From Paracoccus kondratievae (GTDB lineage Bacteria > Pseudomonadota > Alphaproteobacteria > Rhodobacterales > Rhodobacteraceae): a stretch of 64,000 nt of DNA. Location of the stretch: assembly GCF_009301415.1 (NCBI RefSeq), contig NZ_CP045072.1:1169001-1233000 (forward strand), read 5' to 3'. The notes beneath the pieces are model-generated. The model was not told the origin of the DNA. It made no database searches and saw only the letters and a program-made list of their open reading frames with translations. Positions 1-10,078 of the stretch are shown in pieces (position 1 is the first letter of the stretch; the number at the start of each line of letters is the position of its first letter). The position numbers and the translations under genes are program-made.

Positions 1-87
1 GGCAGGCGAGTTGCCGTCATGGGCACGCGCCTGCATGGCCGGAAGTGCGATATCGAGGAAGTCTTGCAGAACTTGAGGTCTGGGCAT
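1..87 (-). CDS. N-terminal fragment of an unidentified protein (runs off the window)
   Basis: A reading frame opens at an ATG at 87-85 on the minus strand and stays open to the window edge, giving 29 residues beginning MPRPQVLQDFLDIALPAM. It is preceded by a good ribosome binding site (AGGAGG with a 9-nt spacer) and lies 36 nt after the stop of the demethylase gene at 124, so it is very probably the next gene of the same operon. Too little is visible to assign a function. An overlapping ATG at 94 leads to a stop after about 24 codons and was not chosen. Confidence 0.55.
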   Translation of the reverse strand, partial: MPRPQVLQDFLDIALPAMQARAHDGNSPA

Positions 88-123
88 CTCGCATTGCCTC
101 CTCATTGGGGGTGCTGTTCGTAT

Positions 124-2160
124 TTACAGATCCTTGACCAGCCTGAGCGCGTCATAGATCGCGGCATGGGTATTCCTCGCAGAGACCGCGTCGCCGATAC
201 GGAACAAGCGGAAACGACCCTCGGGATTCTTGTGAACCGCTTGAAGGCGACCCGATGTCAGCGCGTCATAATCCACCTCACCCAGGTTTGCGGATAGCGG
301 CTTCAGCGCAAAATACAGCTCATCCAGCGGCCTGGTGCCGTGGTTAACGACGACCTGATCGACCATCCTGTCACGGGTAAAATCGCCATAGTCGCTGCCC
401 AGCCGCGCCCGCAGCATATTTCCATCGCGCGTCACCGATTGCAGTCGCCAAGTCACGGTAAAGGTAGTGTCCCGTTTTTGCAGGTTACGCATATAAGGTA
501 CGAGGTTCATTGCCATGACCTCGGGTGAAAAGCTGCGATCCGGGGTGACAATCTCGACCCTCGCTCCGGTGGCCGAGATCAGATCAGCCGCCTGCAGGGC
601 AGAATGATCGCCTGCATCGTCAAAGATCAGTACATTCCGGCCCGGCTTTACATCACCCGACAGGATGTCCCATGCCGAGCAGACAAGGTCGTTGCCTTGC
701 CCCAGCACATCGGTATGAGGCAGGCCGCCAGTAGCGATGATGACTTCGTCAGGGGTGGTCGTCAACACATCCTCGGCCTCGGCATAGGTGTTGAAGCGGA
801 AGGTGACGCCCCGCTTTTCGCACTGCGCCATGCGCCAGGCGACGATTGAGATCATCTCGCGCCGACGCTCATCCAGCGCGGTCAGGCGGATCTGGCCCCC
901 AGGTTCATCTGCGGCCTCAAAGACGGTGACTTCATGGCCCCGCTCGGCAGCAACGCGAGCAGCCTCGAGTCCGGCAGGACCAGCGCCCACGATGGTGACA
1001 CGCTTTCTGGCTGTAGCAGCCGGAATTACATGCGGCATGGTCTCTTCACGACCAGTAGCTGCGTTGTGCAGGCAGAACGCCAGCCCGCCCTGATAAATGC
1101 GGTCAAGGCAATAGTTCGCACCAACGCAGGGGCGGATATCATCCTCGCGCCCCTCGATCACCTTGCGGACCAGATGGGGGTCGGCCATATGCGCCCGCGT
1201 CATGCCAACCATATCCAGCAGTCCCGAGGCGATGGCATGGCGCGCTGTCGGTACATCCGGGATCTTGGCTGCGTGGAAGGTCGGAAAATCGGTGGCCTTG
1301 CGGATCTGCCCCGCGAATTCCAGATGCGGGGCGTTGCGCATCCCCTGCACCGGGATCACATCTGTAAGGCCCGGATCAGTGTCGATGTGACCCCGCACCA
1401 CGTTCAGGAAATCAACAAGCCCGCTGTTCCTGAGCATCTGCGACACCTGCAGCCCCTCGCCAGCGGTCATGCCGCCCGGCTGCATCTGATCACCGGTATA
1501 ACGCAGACCGACGATAAACTCGGGTCCGCAACGGTCGCGGATCGCTTGCAGGACCTCAAGCGTAAAGCGCAGCCGGTTTTCCAGAGAACCACCATAGGGC
1601 GGGTCAAGGTCATTGGTCAGCGGCGACCAGAATTGTTCAAGCAGATGGCCATAGGCCTCAAGTTCGATACCGTCGACACCCGCCGCCTTCATACGCTCGG
1701 CTGCATCAGCAAAGTCGCGGATGATGCGGGTGATGTCCCAGTCCTCGATCCGCTTGGGAAAGGCGCGATGGGCCGCCTCACGCTCATGGCTGGGCGCGAC
1801 CACCGGCAGCCAGTCCGCCTTGTCCCAGCGTGTGCGGCGTCCCAGATGGGTCAGTTGGATCATCACCGCCGCGCCATGATCGTGACATTCATCGACCAGG
1901 CGCTTCATCCAGCCCACAACCTCATCCTTCCAGGCAAGGATGTTGTTAAAGACCGGCGGGCTGTCGCGCGATACTGCTGCCGAACCCGCAGTCATTGTCA
2001 GCGCCACACCCGCCTTAGCACGTTCGACATGATAGGCACGGTAGCGGTCTTTTGGCATGCCGTCCTCGGGATAGGCCGGCTCGTGGCTGGTGATCATGAT
2101 CCGGTTGCGAAGCGTCAGATGCTTCAGCTGAAAGGGCTGCAAAAGAGGATCGTTCGACAT
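124..2160 (-). CDS. stcD: Flavin-dependent N-methylproline demethylase-like oxidoreductase (StcD/HpbA/DgcA group)
   Basis: A 678-residue member of the trimethylamine-dehydrogenase-like flavoproteins. Residues 1-380 form an old-yellow-enzyme-type FMN barrel. A cysteine cluster follows at C345, C351 and C363, and then an ADP/FAD-binding domain starts near 385 with a GAGPAG motif. The family oxidatively removes N-methyl groups from secondary or tertiary amines; in stachydrine (proline betaine) degradation it converts N-methylproline to proline. Context agrees: a betaine ABC importer and a Stc2-like Rieske demethylase lie within 7 kb. I start at the ATG at 2160, where homology begins, rather than at upstream in-frame ATGs. 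The residue corresponding to the second cluster cysteine of trimethylamine dehydrogenase is Ala348, possibly a trait of this subgroup. Dimethylglycine demethylase is the main alternative function. Confidence 0.85.
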   Translation of the reverse strand: MSNDPLLQPFQLKHLTLRNRIMITSHEPAYPEDGMPKDRYRAYHVERAKAGVALTMTAGSAAVSRDSPPVFNNILAWKDEVVGWMKRLVDECHDHGAAVMIQLTHLGRRTRWDKADWLPVVAPSHEREAAHRAFPKRIEDWDITRIIRDFADAAERMKAAGVDGIELEAYGHLLEQFWSPLTNDLDPPYGGSLENRLRFTLEVLQAIRDRCGPEFIVGLRYTGDQMQPGGMTAGEGLQVSQMLRNSGLVDFLNVVRGHIDTDPGLTDVIPVQGMRNAPHLEFAGQIRKATDFPTFHAAKIPDVPTARHAIASGLLDMVGMTRAHMADPHLVRKVIEGREDDIRPCVGANYCLDRIYQGGLAFCLHNAATGREETMPHVIPAATARKRVTIVGAGPAGLEAARVAAERGHEVTVFEAADEPGGQIRLTALDERRREMISIVAWRMAQCEKRGVTFRFNTYAEAEDVLTTTPDEVIIATGGLPHTDVLGQGNDLVCSAWDILSGDVKPGRNVLIFDDAGDHSALQAADLISATGARVEIVTPDRSFSPEVMAMNLVPYMRNLQKRDTTFTVTWRLQSVTRDGNMLRARLGSDYGDFTRDRMVDQVVVNHGTRPLDELYFALKPLSANLGEVDYDALTSGRLQAVHKNPEGRFRLFRIGDAVSARNTHAAIYDALRLVKDL

Positions 2161-2208
2161 GGCTCTGCCTGTGGAGGTGGATTCGTCCCCATAAGCAAGG
2201 CGAGAAAT

Positions 2209-2265
2209 GTTCATATGTGTCAATAAAAAATTCACGCATGATCCTAAAGTATGCACCTATGAACA
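2209..2265. promoter_or_regulatory. Candidate operator between stcD and the TetR gene
   Basis: In the divergent interval GTTCATA (2209-2215) is repeated inverted as TATGAAC (2258-2264), centres about 49 bp apart, flanking an AT-rich stretch. The right arm is part of AAGTATGCACCTATGAACA (2247-2265), which is nearly repeated at 11195-11212 upstream of the GntR gene. Binding by the adjacent TetR protein is inference only. Confidence 0.3.
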
Positions 2266-2307
2266 ATCGGGTTGAGCCGAATCGTGCAGCGGGCTATGCA
2301 GGCAGGC

Positions 2308-2946
2308 ATGGAAAACCTTGTTGCTCCTGAAACGGGCTGGCGTGGGTCACGCGAAGGCTGGCTAGAGGCTGGCTATCGGGCGCTGATCGACAGCGGCATT
2401 GACGCGGTTAAAATCCTGCCTCTCGCCCGGCAACTGAACCTGTCGCGTACCAGCTTCTACTGGTTCTTCGAGGATCGAGAGGCGCTGCTGACCGCGCTTA
2501 TCGAAGGGTGGGAGGCGCGGACCACCCGGCCCTTTATCGCTGCGACCCAGGAATATGCCGAGACGCAGACCGAGGCGATGTTGAATCTTTTGGCCTGCTT
2601 TCTGCTGGACGCCTTTGATTCCCGACTGGAATTCGCAGTGCGCAGCTGGGCCCTGCAGGATCGTAAGGTGGCGGCGCGGATCGAGGCTGCGGATGAGGCA
2701 CGGCTTAGTGCCTTGCGTGACATGCTGACCACGTGGGGACACAACCCGGCACTTGCCGATGTGCGGGCGCGCACGATCTATCTGACCCAGATCGGCTATA
2801 TTTCGATGCGTGCGCAAGAGGATATCGAGACACGGCTGACACGCATCCCGGCCTATGTTGAAATCTATACTGGCGAGGCCCCGGCCCCGCGTGAAATCGC
2901 CCGCTTCAACGCCCGTTTCGTCCCGTTCCGGCGACCGCCACCATGA
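2308..2946 (+). CDS. TetR-family transcriptional regulator
   Basis: A protein of about 212 residues with an N-terminal TetR helix-turn-helix. The recognition segment is visible in residues 30-60 (LPLARQLNLSRTSFYWFFEDR, with the usual F-Y-x-x-F core), followed by a helical ligand-binding domain. It is transcribed divergently from stcD with about 147 bp between the starts, the common arrangement for a repressor that controls its neighbour and itself, so a betaine or demethylation intermediate is a plausible ligand (inference). The start is uncertain: in-frame ATGs exist at 2296 and 2308 and a TTG at 2272. I chose 2308 because the DNA-binding domain begins soon after and none of the candidates has a strong ribosome binding site. 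Confidence 0.75.
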   Translation: MENLVAPETGWRGSREGWLEAGYRALIDSGIDAVKILPLARQLNLSRTSFYWFFEDREALLTALIEGWEARTTRPFIAATQEYAETQTEAMLNLLACFLLDAFDSRLEFAVRSWALQDRKVAARIEAADEARLSALRDMLTTWGHNPALADVRARTIYLTQIGYISMRAQEDIETRLTRIPAYVEIYTGEAPAPREIARFNARFVPFRRPPP

Positions 2947-3335
2947 TCGGGACGGCGAGGGAATGCGGACCCCCTGCCCCGGAATGTGCATACGGGAATG
3001 ACGATATCGTTGCAGGATGTGACGCAATCGTTGCATTCCCATGCCCGCGAAGCGGACAGGATAAAACTCAGGCGGCTCTTGATCGTCCGGAAAACCCTTT
3101 CACGGCTGGCATCATCTTGTCCGATCTTGCCCCTTCCGACCTAAAACCTCTGGCCCGACGTGCCCCGGCCCCGCCGCTGGTGACCGGGTCGGCCTTCCTT
3201 ATCAGAATTGCCACGGCGGCGACATGCCGGCCGCGGCGCAAGCCGGCAGGAATATCCTCCTGACCCAAATCAGGCGCCCCGCCTTCGGCGACGGGCCGGG
3301 CAGCCGTAACCAATGTCGCTACAGGGGAAAGAACC
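2947..3335. other. Gene-free interval upstream of the betaine importer
   Basis: About 390 bp lacking any convincing coding sequence, RNA gene or strong repeat. It presumably carries the promoter of the four-gene importer operon. An AGGGGAAAG ribosome binding site ends it at about 3331. The short open frames here show no recognisable protein. Confidence 0.5.
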
Positions 3336-4337
3336 ATGAAAAAATCCATTCGTTTCGGCACAGCCCTTGCCCTGCCGCTGATGGCGATGGCCGGGGCTGC
3401 CTCGGCCGACTGTGGCAGCCTTTCGATCGCCAGCATGAACTGGCAAAGCGCCGAGGTTCTGGCCGAGCTCGACCGCTTTATCCTGAACGAAGGTTATGGC
3501 TGCAATGCCGAGATCGTTGCCGGCGACACCGTGCCCTCGATCACCTCGCTGGTCGAAAAGGGCAAGCCCGAGGTCGTTCCCGAATCCTGGGTGGACCTCA
3601 TGCCCGAGATCGTCGATGCCGGCTTGAAAGAGGAAAAGATCGTCTCGCTTGGCCGCTCGCTGTCTGATGGCGGCCAGCAGGGCTGGTTCATTCCGCGCTA
3701 TATGCTGGACGAGCATCCGAACCTGAACAAGATCGAGGAAATCCTCGCCCATCCCGAACTGTTCCCGGCCCCCGAGGATGCCTCGAAAGGCGCGGTGTAC
3801 AACGGTCCGCAAGGCTGGGGCGGCACTGTCGTCACCACCCAGCTTGCCAAGGCGCTGGATATCGAAAGCCACGGTTTCACGCTGGTTGATACCGGCTCTG
3901 CTGCCGGGCTCGATGGCTCGATCGCGCGTGCCTATGAACGCAAAGAGCCGTGGCTCGGCTTCTACTGGGAGCCGACCTCGCTGCTGGGCAAATACGACAT
4001 GGTCGCAGTCGATTTCGGCATGGAGCACGACCCCGAAGAGTGGAAGCGCTGCACCTCGATTCCTGACTGTCAGGATCCCAAACCGAACGCCTTTCCGGTC
4101 GATAACGTCTTTACGCTGGTCTCCAAACAATTCGCTGATGAGGCAGATCCCGCAGTCATCGACTATCTGTCCAAACGCAGCTGGACGAATGAGACTGTGA
4201 ACAAGCTGATGGCGTGGATGACCGACAACCAGGCCACGGGTGAGGATGGGGCGCGCGAATTCCTGCGCAATAACGAGGCGATGTGGACCCCCTGGGTCAC
4301 GCCCGAGGCGGCGGAACGCATCAAGGCCGCGCTGTAA
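3336..4337 (+). CDS. Periplasmic substrate-binding protein of a betaine-type ABC importer (OpuAC/ProX family)
   Basis: A 333-residue protein with a Sec signal peptide (KK at positions 2-3, hydrophobic core, cleavage after AASA near residue 24) and an OpuAC-type type II binding fold. Trp-rich segments such as ESWVDLMPEI, GPQGWGG and PWLGFYWEP are typical of quaternary-ammonium binding proteins, which hold the cation in a box of aromatic side chains. It heads a tightly packed operon with permease, ATPase and a P5C-reductase-like gene. With StcD and a Stc2-like enzyme beside it, the most likely ligand is proline betaine or hydroxyproline betaine; glycine betaine and carnitine remain possible. 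Confidence 0.88.
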   Translation: MKKSIRFGTALALPLMAMAGAASADCGSLSIASMNWQSAEVLAELDRFILNEGYGCNAEIVAGDTVPSITSLVEKGKPEVVPESWVDLMPEIVDAGLKEEKIVSLGRSLSDGGQQGWFIPRYMLDEHPNLNKIEEILAHPELFPAPEDASKGAVYNGPQGWGGTVVTTQLAKALDIESHGFTLVDTGSAAGLDGSIARAYERKEPWLGFYWEPTSLLGKYDMVAVDFGMEHDPEEWKRCTSIPDCQDPKPNAFPVDNVFTLVSKQFADEADPAVIDYLSKRSWTNETVNKLMAWMTDNQATGEDGAREFLRNNEAMWTPWVTPEAAERIKAAL

Positions 4338-4411
4338 GCGCAGCGCCTTTTCCGGGCGGGCGCCGATGCTGCCCGCCCTTCCCTTTCCGATCCAGCGCGG
4401 ACGAGATCACC

Positions 4412-5299
4412 ATGACATGGTCAACCTCATTTCCCCAGCTCGACGATAGCTATCTTCGTGACCTCAAGAAGGTCATCGATGAGGCATTTCGCAATTTCAC
4501 CCGCAGTTACGGCGACATGATCGAGGGCTTTTTCAGCCCGCTGCAAACTTTGCTGATCTGGTCCGAACGGCTGCTGACCGGCACCCCCTGGCCGATCATC
4601 CTGCTTGTGGTCGCAGGCCTTGCCTGGGGCGCAAGCCGCAGCTGGCGCGTTGTCGTTGGCTCGATCCTGACCCTCGTGCTGATCGGCCTGTTCGGCATGT
4701 GGGAGGATACGATGAAAACCGTGTCGATGGTCCTTGCCGCGACGGTTCTTTCGATCATCATCGGCCTGCCACTTGGCATTTTCATGGCTCGTTCTGACCG
4801 TTTTCGCGCGGTGCTGAACCCGGTGCTTGACGTGATGCAGACCATGCCAAGCTTTGTCTACCTGATCCCGGTCGTCATGCTTTTGGGTATCGGCAAGGTT
4901 CCGGGGCTGATCGCGGTCGTGATCTATGCCCTGCCCCCGATGATCCGCCTGACCAACCTTGGCATACGGCAGGTCGACCCCGAGGTGCTTGAGGCAGCCG
5001 ATGCCTTTGGTTCCTCGGCCTGGCAAAAGCTCGTCAAAGCCGAGCTGCCGCTCGCATTGCCGACGATTATGGCAGGGATCAACCAGACCATCATGATGGC
5101 GCTCGCCATGGTGGTGATTGCCTCAATGATCGGGGTGCAGGGGCTGGGCCAGCCGGTGCTGCGTGCCATCAATAACCAATATTTCACCCTGGGCGTGTTC
5201 AACGGTTTCGCCATCGTCGGCATCGCCATTCTGTTCGACCGCATCAGCCAGGCCTGGGGCAAGCGGCTGCAAAAACATCGTGAGGCAAGCCATGGCTGA
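4412..5299 (+). CDS. Betaine ABC importer permease (ProW/OpuAB family)
   Basis: A 295-residue integral membrane protein. After a hydrophilic N-terminus of about 45 residues there are six or seven hydrophobic segments and the EAA cytoplasmic loop (EAADAFGSSAWQKLVKAELP) that contacts the ATPase. ProW-type permeases for betaines share this length and layout. The start ATG at 4412 lies 74 nt after the binding-protein gene. Its stop overlaps the next gene: the ATPase begins at 5292, an 8-nt overlap that implies coupled translation. Confidence 0.9.
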   Translation: MTWSTSFPQLDDSYLRDLKKVIDEAFRNFTRSYGDMIEGFFSPLQTLLIWSERLLTGTPWPIILLVVAGLAWGASRSWRVVVGSILTLVLIGLFGMWEDTMKTVSMVLAATVLSIIIGLPLGIFMARSDRFRAVLNPVLDVMQTMPSFVYLIPVVMLLGIGKVPGLIAVVIYALPPMIRLTNLGIRQVDPEVLEAADAFGSSAWQKLVKAELPLALPTIMAGINQTIMMALAMVVIASMIGVQGLGQPVLRAINNQYFTLGVFNGFAIVGIAILFDRISQAWGKRLQKHREASHG

Positions 5300-6332
5300 T
5301 CCGATCGGTATCGAGATCCGCAATCTTTACAAGATCTTTGGCCCGACGCCGGCCGCCTATGTGGACGCCGTCCGCGCGGGGATGACCAAGGCGGAACTAC
5401 AGGCAAATCACGGCCATGTGCTGGGCCTGCGCGACATCAATATCTCGATCACGCCGGGCAGCATTCAGGTGATCATGGGCCTGTCCGGCTCGGGCAAATC
5501 AACACTGATCCGCCATATCAACCGGCTGATCGACCCGACCACCGGAGAGATCGAGATCGAGGGCCGCAATGTCGTCGACATGTCTCAGGACGAGCTGCGC
5601 GAATTCCGCCGCCACAAAACGGCGATGGTGTTCCAGAAATTTGCGCTGCTGCCCCATCGCACCGTGCTAGACAACGCCGCCTACGGGCTTGAAGTACAGG
5701 GCATTCCCGAGGCCGAGCGTTACCGCACTGCCATGCGCTGGATTGAGCGGGTCGGCCTGAAGGGCTTTGAAAAGAACTATCCAAGCCAGCTTTCGGGCGG
5801 TATGCAACAGCGCGTTGGCCTGGCCCGGGCACTGGCCAATGACGCACCGATCCTGCTGATGGATGAGGCTTACTCGGCCCTCGACCCCCTGATCCGCTAT
5901 GACATGCAAACCGTGCTGCTGGATCTGCAACAAGAGGTGCGAAAGACCATCGTCTTTATCACCCATGACCTTGATGAGGCGCTACGTATCGGTGACCGGA
6001 TCGCGCTTTTGCGTGACGGCCTGGTGATCCAGCAAGGCTCGGCACAGGATATCGTGCTGCGTCCGGCCGATGATTACGTCGCGAATTTCGTGCAGCATGT
6101 CGATCGTGGCAAGGTACTCAAGGTGTCTTCAATCATGTCACCTGCCCAGGAAGGTACCGGGGACGCGCCCCGCATCGACGCCAACGCCTCGCTGGCCGAG
6201 GCGCTTCGTCAGATGGCCGAGGCACGGGTCCAGACACTGCTTGTCACCGCCGGGGATGGGCGCGATGTCGGCACTATCCAGTTCGACAATGCCATCAACG
6301 CCTATGCCGGCGGGACAAAGCCGGCGGCATGA
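5292..6332 (+). CDS. Betaine ABC importer ATPase with C-terminal CBS-like region (ProV/OpuAA family)
   Basis: A 346-residue ABC ATPase: Walker [10 protein letters not shown] (near residue 62), Q-loop, signature LSGGMQQRVGLARAL, Walker B ILLMDEAYSALDP and H-loop ITHDLDEAL. As in ProV, an extension follows (from about residue 280) that resembles one CBS domain, which in osmotic importers senses ionic strength or nucleotides. Here the extension holds roughly a single repeat, short for osmoregulatory ProV, consistent with a nutritional rather than osmotic importer (inference). Confidence 0.92.
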   Translation: MADPIGIEIRNLYKIFGPTPAAYVDAVRAGMTKAELQANHGHVLGLRDINISITPGSIQVIMGLSGSGKSTLIRHINRLIDPTTGEIEIEGRNVVDMSQDELREFRRHKTAMVFQKFALLPHRTVLDNAAYGLEVQGIPEAERYRTAMRWIERVGLKGFEKNYPSQLSGGMQQRVGLARALANDAPILLMDEAYSALDPLIRYDMQTVLLDLQQEVRKTIVFITHDLDEALRIGDRIALLRDGLVIQQGSAQDIVLRPADDYVANFVQHVDRGKVLKVSSIMSPAQEGTGDAPRIDANASLAEALRQMAEARVQTLLVTAGDGRDVGTIQFDNAINAYAGGTKPAA

Positions 6333-7126
6333 GGACCGGCATCATCGGCGCGACAGGCTGGCTTGGCTCTGCGCTGGGCGCGGGCCTCTTGTCGCGCGGC
6401 ATTTCCCGGCCTGACGAGTTAGTCTTGCTAAACCGCAGCGGCCCAAGACCAGACTATCACGGGTATGAGAACGTCATCTGGGTGGCGAATGCCGCCGATC
6501 TGGTCGCGCAAAGCGAAGTGGTGGTTGTTTCGGTCAGGCCCGAGGACTGGGCGGCGCTGGAGCTAAAAGCGGATGGACGGCTCATCATCTCGTTCATGGC
6601 CGGGATCGACGCCCGTACCCTGTCGCGTTGCAGGGGGCGGATCGTTCGTGCCATGCCCAACGCTGCGGCCGAGATCGGCGCGTCCTACTCCCCCTTCTGG
6701 GCCGCCGAAGGGGTAAGCGAGGCCGACAGGGCCACGGTCCGGCGCGTACTGTCAGCCATAGGCACCACGGACGAGCTTGAGACCGAAGCTCAGATTGACC
6801 TCATGACCGCCCTGCCCGGCTCAGGTGCGGCCTATCCGGCAATGATGGCGGTTGCGATGGCCGGGTTCATGCGGGCACAGGGTGTATCTGATGTCATCGC
6901 CTGGCGCGCCGCCGAGGCGGCTGTTGTCGGCGGCGCGCGGCTGCTTGAAGGTCGGATGACCGAGGCACCGGAGCTGCTCGCCGCCTATCGTGGCTATCGT
7001 GGCACCACCGCTGCCGGGATCGAGGCCGCCGAAGCTGCCGGGTTTGCCAAGGCCGTAACCGTTGCGTTGGCGGCGGCTACCGACAAGGCAAGACGCATGA
7101 CCATTGACGCGGGTGATCAGGTCTGA
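6329..7126 (+). CDS. Pyrroline-5-carboxylate reductase-like protein
   Basis: A 265-residue protein of the ProC fold. It has an N-terminal Rossmann motif (GIIGATGWLGSALG), and the helical C-terminal half carries LPGSGAAYPAMM, matching the proline-binding LPGSGPAY-type loop of ProC. Start and ATPase stop overlap by four bases (ATGA), so it is translationally coupled to the betaine importer. ProC proper reduces P5C to proline in biosynthesis. Its place in a betaine-catabolic operon suggests a specialised role with a cyclic imine or proline derivative, or work in the oxidative direction. That reassignment is inference. Confidence 0.75.
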   Translation: MRTGIIGATGWLGSALGAGLLSRGISRPDELVLLNRSGPRPDYHGYENVIWVANAADLVAQSEVVVVSVRPEDWAALELKADGRLIISFMAGIDARTLSRCRGRIVRAMPNAAAEIGASYSPFWAAEGVSEADRATVRRVLSAIGTTDELETEAQIDLMTALPGSGAAYPAMMAVAMAGFMRAQGVSDVIAWRAAEAAVVGGARLLEGRMTEAPELLAAYRGYRGTTAAGIEAAEAAGFAKAVTVALAAATDKARRMTIDAGDQV

Positions 7127-7139
7127 CCACCCCTGCCGC

Positions 7140-8015
7140 CTATCCCTGCGTCAGCCAATCTGCAAAAAGCCGCGCGCGTTTTGAGGCGCGCGGGCTAAGC
7201 CGCAGGGAAAAGGCCAAGGGCGAAGGGATGCTTTCCGGGACCAGACAGGTCAGCCGCCCGGCTTGAAGGGCACGCGGCATCAAACCTTCCCACCCCATCA
7301 CCGCGCCGACATCATCCTCGGCCGCCTGCAGCGCAATCATATGGTTGGTGACAAACAGGCCTCGACCCGTCGGAGGCGGATGGCCAAGCGCCCGGAACCA
7401 ATCGCTCCAATTCGTCCAGCCGTTATTGTCATCGTTCATATGGATCAAAGGGGCGCGCAGCAGGTCTTCAACCCGGCTGATTGCATGCTCTTTGGCAAAG
7501 CGTGGCGTGCCATAGGCGCGGATCTGGTCGCGGAATATCTCGCGCCATTCGCCACTGCCATCGCCCGTCGCAGCATAGCCGATGCTGAGGTCGTGGCGGC
7601 TTGTCGTAGCGGCCACATCACTGATGATCTGCGAGACAGTGATTTCGGGGTGGATTTTCCAGAATGCGGTAATCTTTGGCGTCAGCCACAGCGCGCTGAC
7701 GGCGGTGGTGGCGCGAATGGTCACGTCGGCGGTATCCGGCCGATCACGCAGCTGACTGACGGTGTCCGAGATTGTCTCAAAGCCGCGTTGCAGCGCGACC
7801 AGCAGGAATGCCCCCTTTTCCGTCAGTTCGACCCCGCGATGGCGGCGCAAGAACAGCGCGCAGCCCAGATCCTGCTCAAGCGCCTTGATCTGATGGCTGA
7901 TCGCGGCAGGGGTCACGTTCATCTCTTGTGCGGCAGCCTTGAAGCCAAGGTTGCGGGCTGCCGCCTCAAAACAGATCAGCGCCGTCATTGAGGCAAAGTC
8001 ATAGGGGCTGGGCAC
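7140..8015 (-). CDS. LysR-family regulator (GcvA-like)
   Basis: A 291-residue LysR protein: winged helix-turn-helix in residues 1-65 (AAAQEMNVTPAAISHQIKALEQDLG), then a type-2 periplasmic-binding-like effector domain. It starts at a GTG (8015) preceded by AAGGA at 5-nt spacing. It is divergent from the Rieske demethylase gene and convergent with the P5C-reductase-like gene, leaving only 13 nt between stops. Probable role: control of the Rieske gene and perhaps the importer operon. A dyad in the divergent gap supports this (see 8024-8038). Confidence 0.85.
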   Translation of the reverse strand: MPSPYDFASMTALICFEAAARNLGFKAAAQEMNVTPAAISHQIKALEQDLGCALFLRRHRGVELTEKGAFLLVALQRGFETISDTVSQLRDRPDTADVTIRATTAVSALWLTPKITAFWKIHPEITVSQIISDVAATTSRHDLSIGYAATGDGSGEWREIFRDQIRAYGTPRFAKEHAISRVEDLLRAPLIHMNDDNNGWTNWSDWFRALGHPPPTGRGLFVTNHMIALQAAEDDVGAVMGWEGLMPRALQAGRLTCLVPESIPSPLAFSLRLSPRASKRARLFADWLTQG

Positions 8016-8023
8016 GGCGGTCC

Positions 8024-8038
8024 TTCAATTTAGATGAA
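8024..8038. promoter_or_regulatory. LysR-type dyad in the LysR/Rieske divergent promoter
   Basis: TTCA-N7-TGAA contains the T-N11-A core expected of LysR sites. It starts 8 nt upstream of the LysR start codon and about 90 nt upstream of the Rieske gene, a usual place for autoregulation plus activation. Function is inferred from position. Confidence 0.4.
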
Positions 8039-8052
8039 CTAATCCAGGATGA

Positions 8053-9366
<1,314 letters not shown>

Positions 9367-9368
9367 CG

Positions 9369-10073
9369 ATGACCGCAGCGACATGACCCGCCCTGTCCTT
9401 TTGGAGCGATACCGAAGAGCTGGAAAGCGTCTCATGCCTGGAAGAGGTGCCGAATGTTATGACCTTTGCATTCCGCAGCCCTTCGGGGGCGCTTTTCACC
9501 TATGAGCCGGTGCCTCAGGGTATCGGGCATCGGACCTCTGCCATCTAATCCTCGCCCTCGCGGCCGGGATCGCTGACGGTGACGGTCAAGGCCCGGCCGG
9601 GTTCGGTCGGCACGCGCTGGATGCTTGATCATCTGCGCCCCCGGGTATGCGCCTGCGTGCCCGGGGAACCGGGCGGCAGCTTTTCGATCCTGCGCCGGCC
9701 TGCAGCGAAATACCTGCTCATCTCGGCCGGGTCAGGCATCACGCCAATGATGTCGATGACGGCATTTTTATACGATTTCTGGCGCGCGCCAGACATTGTC
9801 TTTGTCAACTGCCCACGCCGTCCACAAAGGTCGCATCGCTACACGAACTGATGCCCGAGGAGATCTTTGCCGCCTTGGGCAAAAGCCTGTGTGCCGGCAC
9901 GTCGGGAAACCATCATGAACACCGTTCGGGCTGCGGCACCTGTCAGGTGCTGAAACTCTCGGGTCAGGTTCAAATGGTTCATAACGGCGGGATCACCGAC
10001 GAGAACGTCGAGGCCGACTATAATTCTGGCCTGCTGCGCGCGTCCCCTGGGCGATGTCGTGATCGACCTGTGA
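9369..10073 (+). pseudogene. Decayed ferredoxin-reductase partner of the Rieske demethylase (Stc3/GbcB-like)
   Basis: Three reading frames together rebuild a hybrid flavodoxin-reductase/[2Fe-2S] ferredoxin protein. Read from the ATG at 9369, an in-frame TGA comes at codon 6. SFWSDTEELESVS onward (from 9396) follows to FTYEP, then comes a small deletion and a TAA where homologues have Ser (...TI-S-SSPSRP). The KYLLISAGSGITPMMSM nucleotide-binding segment is intact. A frameshift pair surrounds the preceding loop, and most of the NAD domain is deleted after DIVFVNC. The C-terminal ferredoxin survives as SGCGTCQVLKLSG, with a final frame change before ACCARPLGDVVIDL and stop. About 705 bp remain of an expected gene of roughly 1.1 kb. 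Confidence 0.85.
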
Positions 10074-10078
10074 CACCC

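Noticed and set aside
2947..3263. 106-codon plus-strand frame after the TetR gene
   Set aside because: No ribosome site, no homology and overlap with an equally open antisense frame; treated as non-coding.
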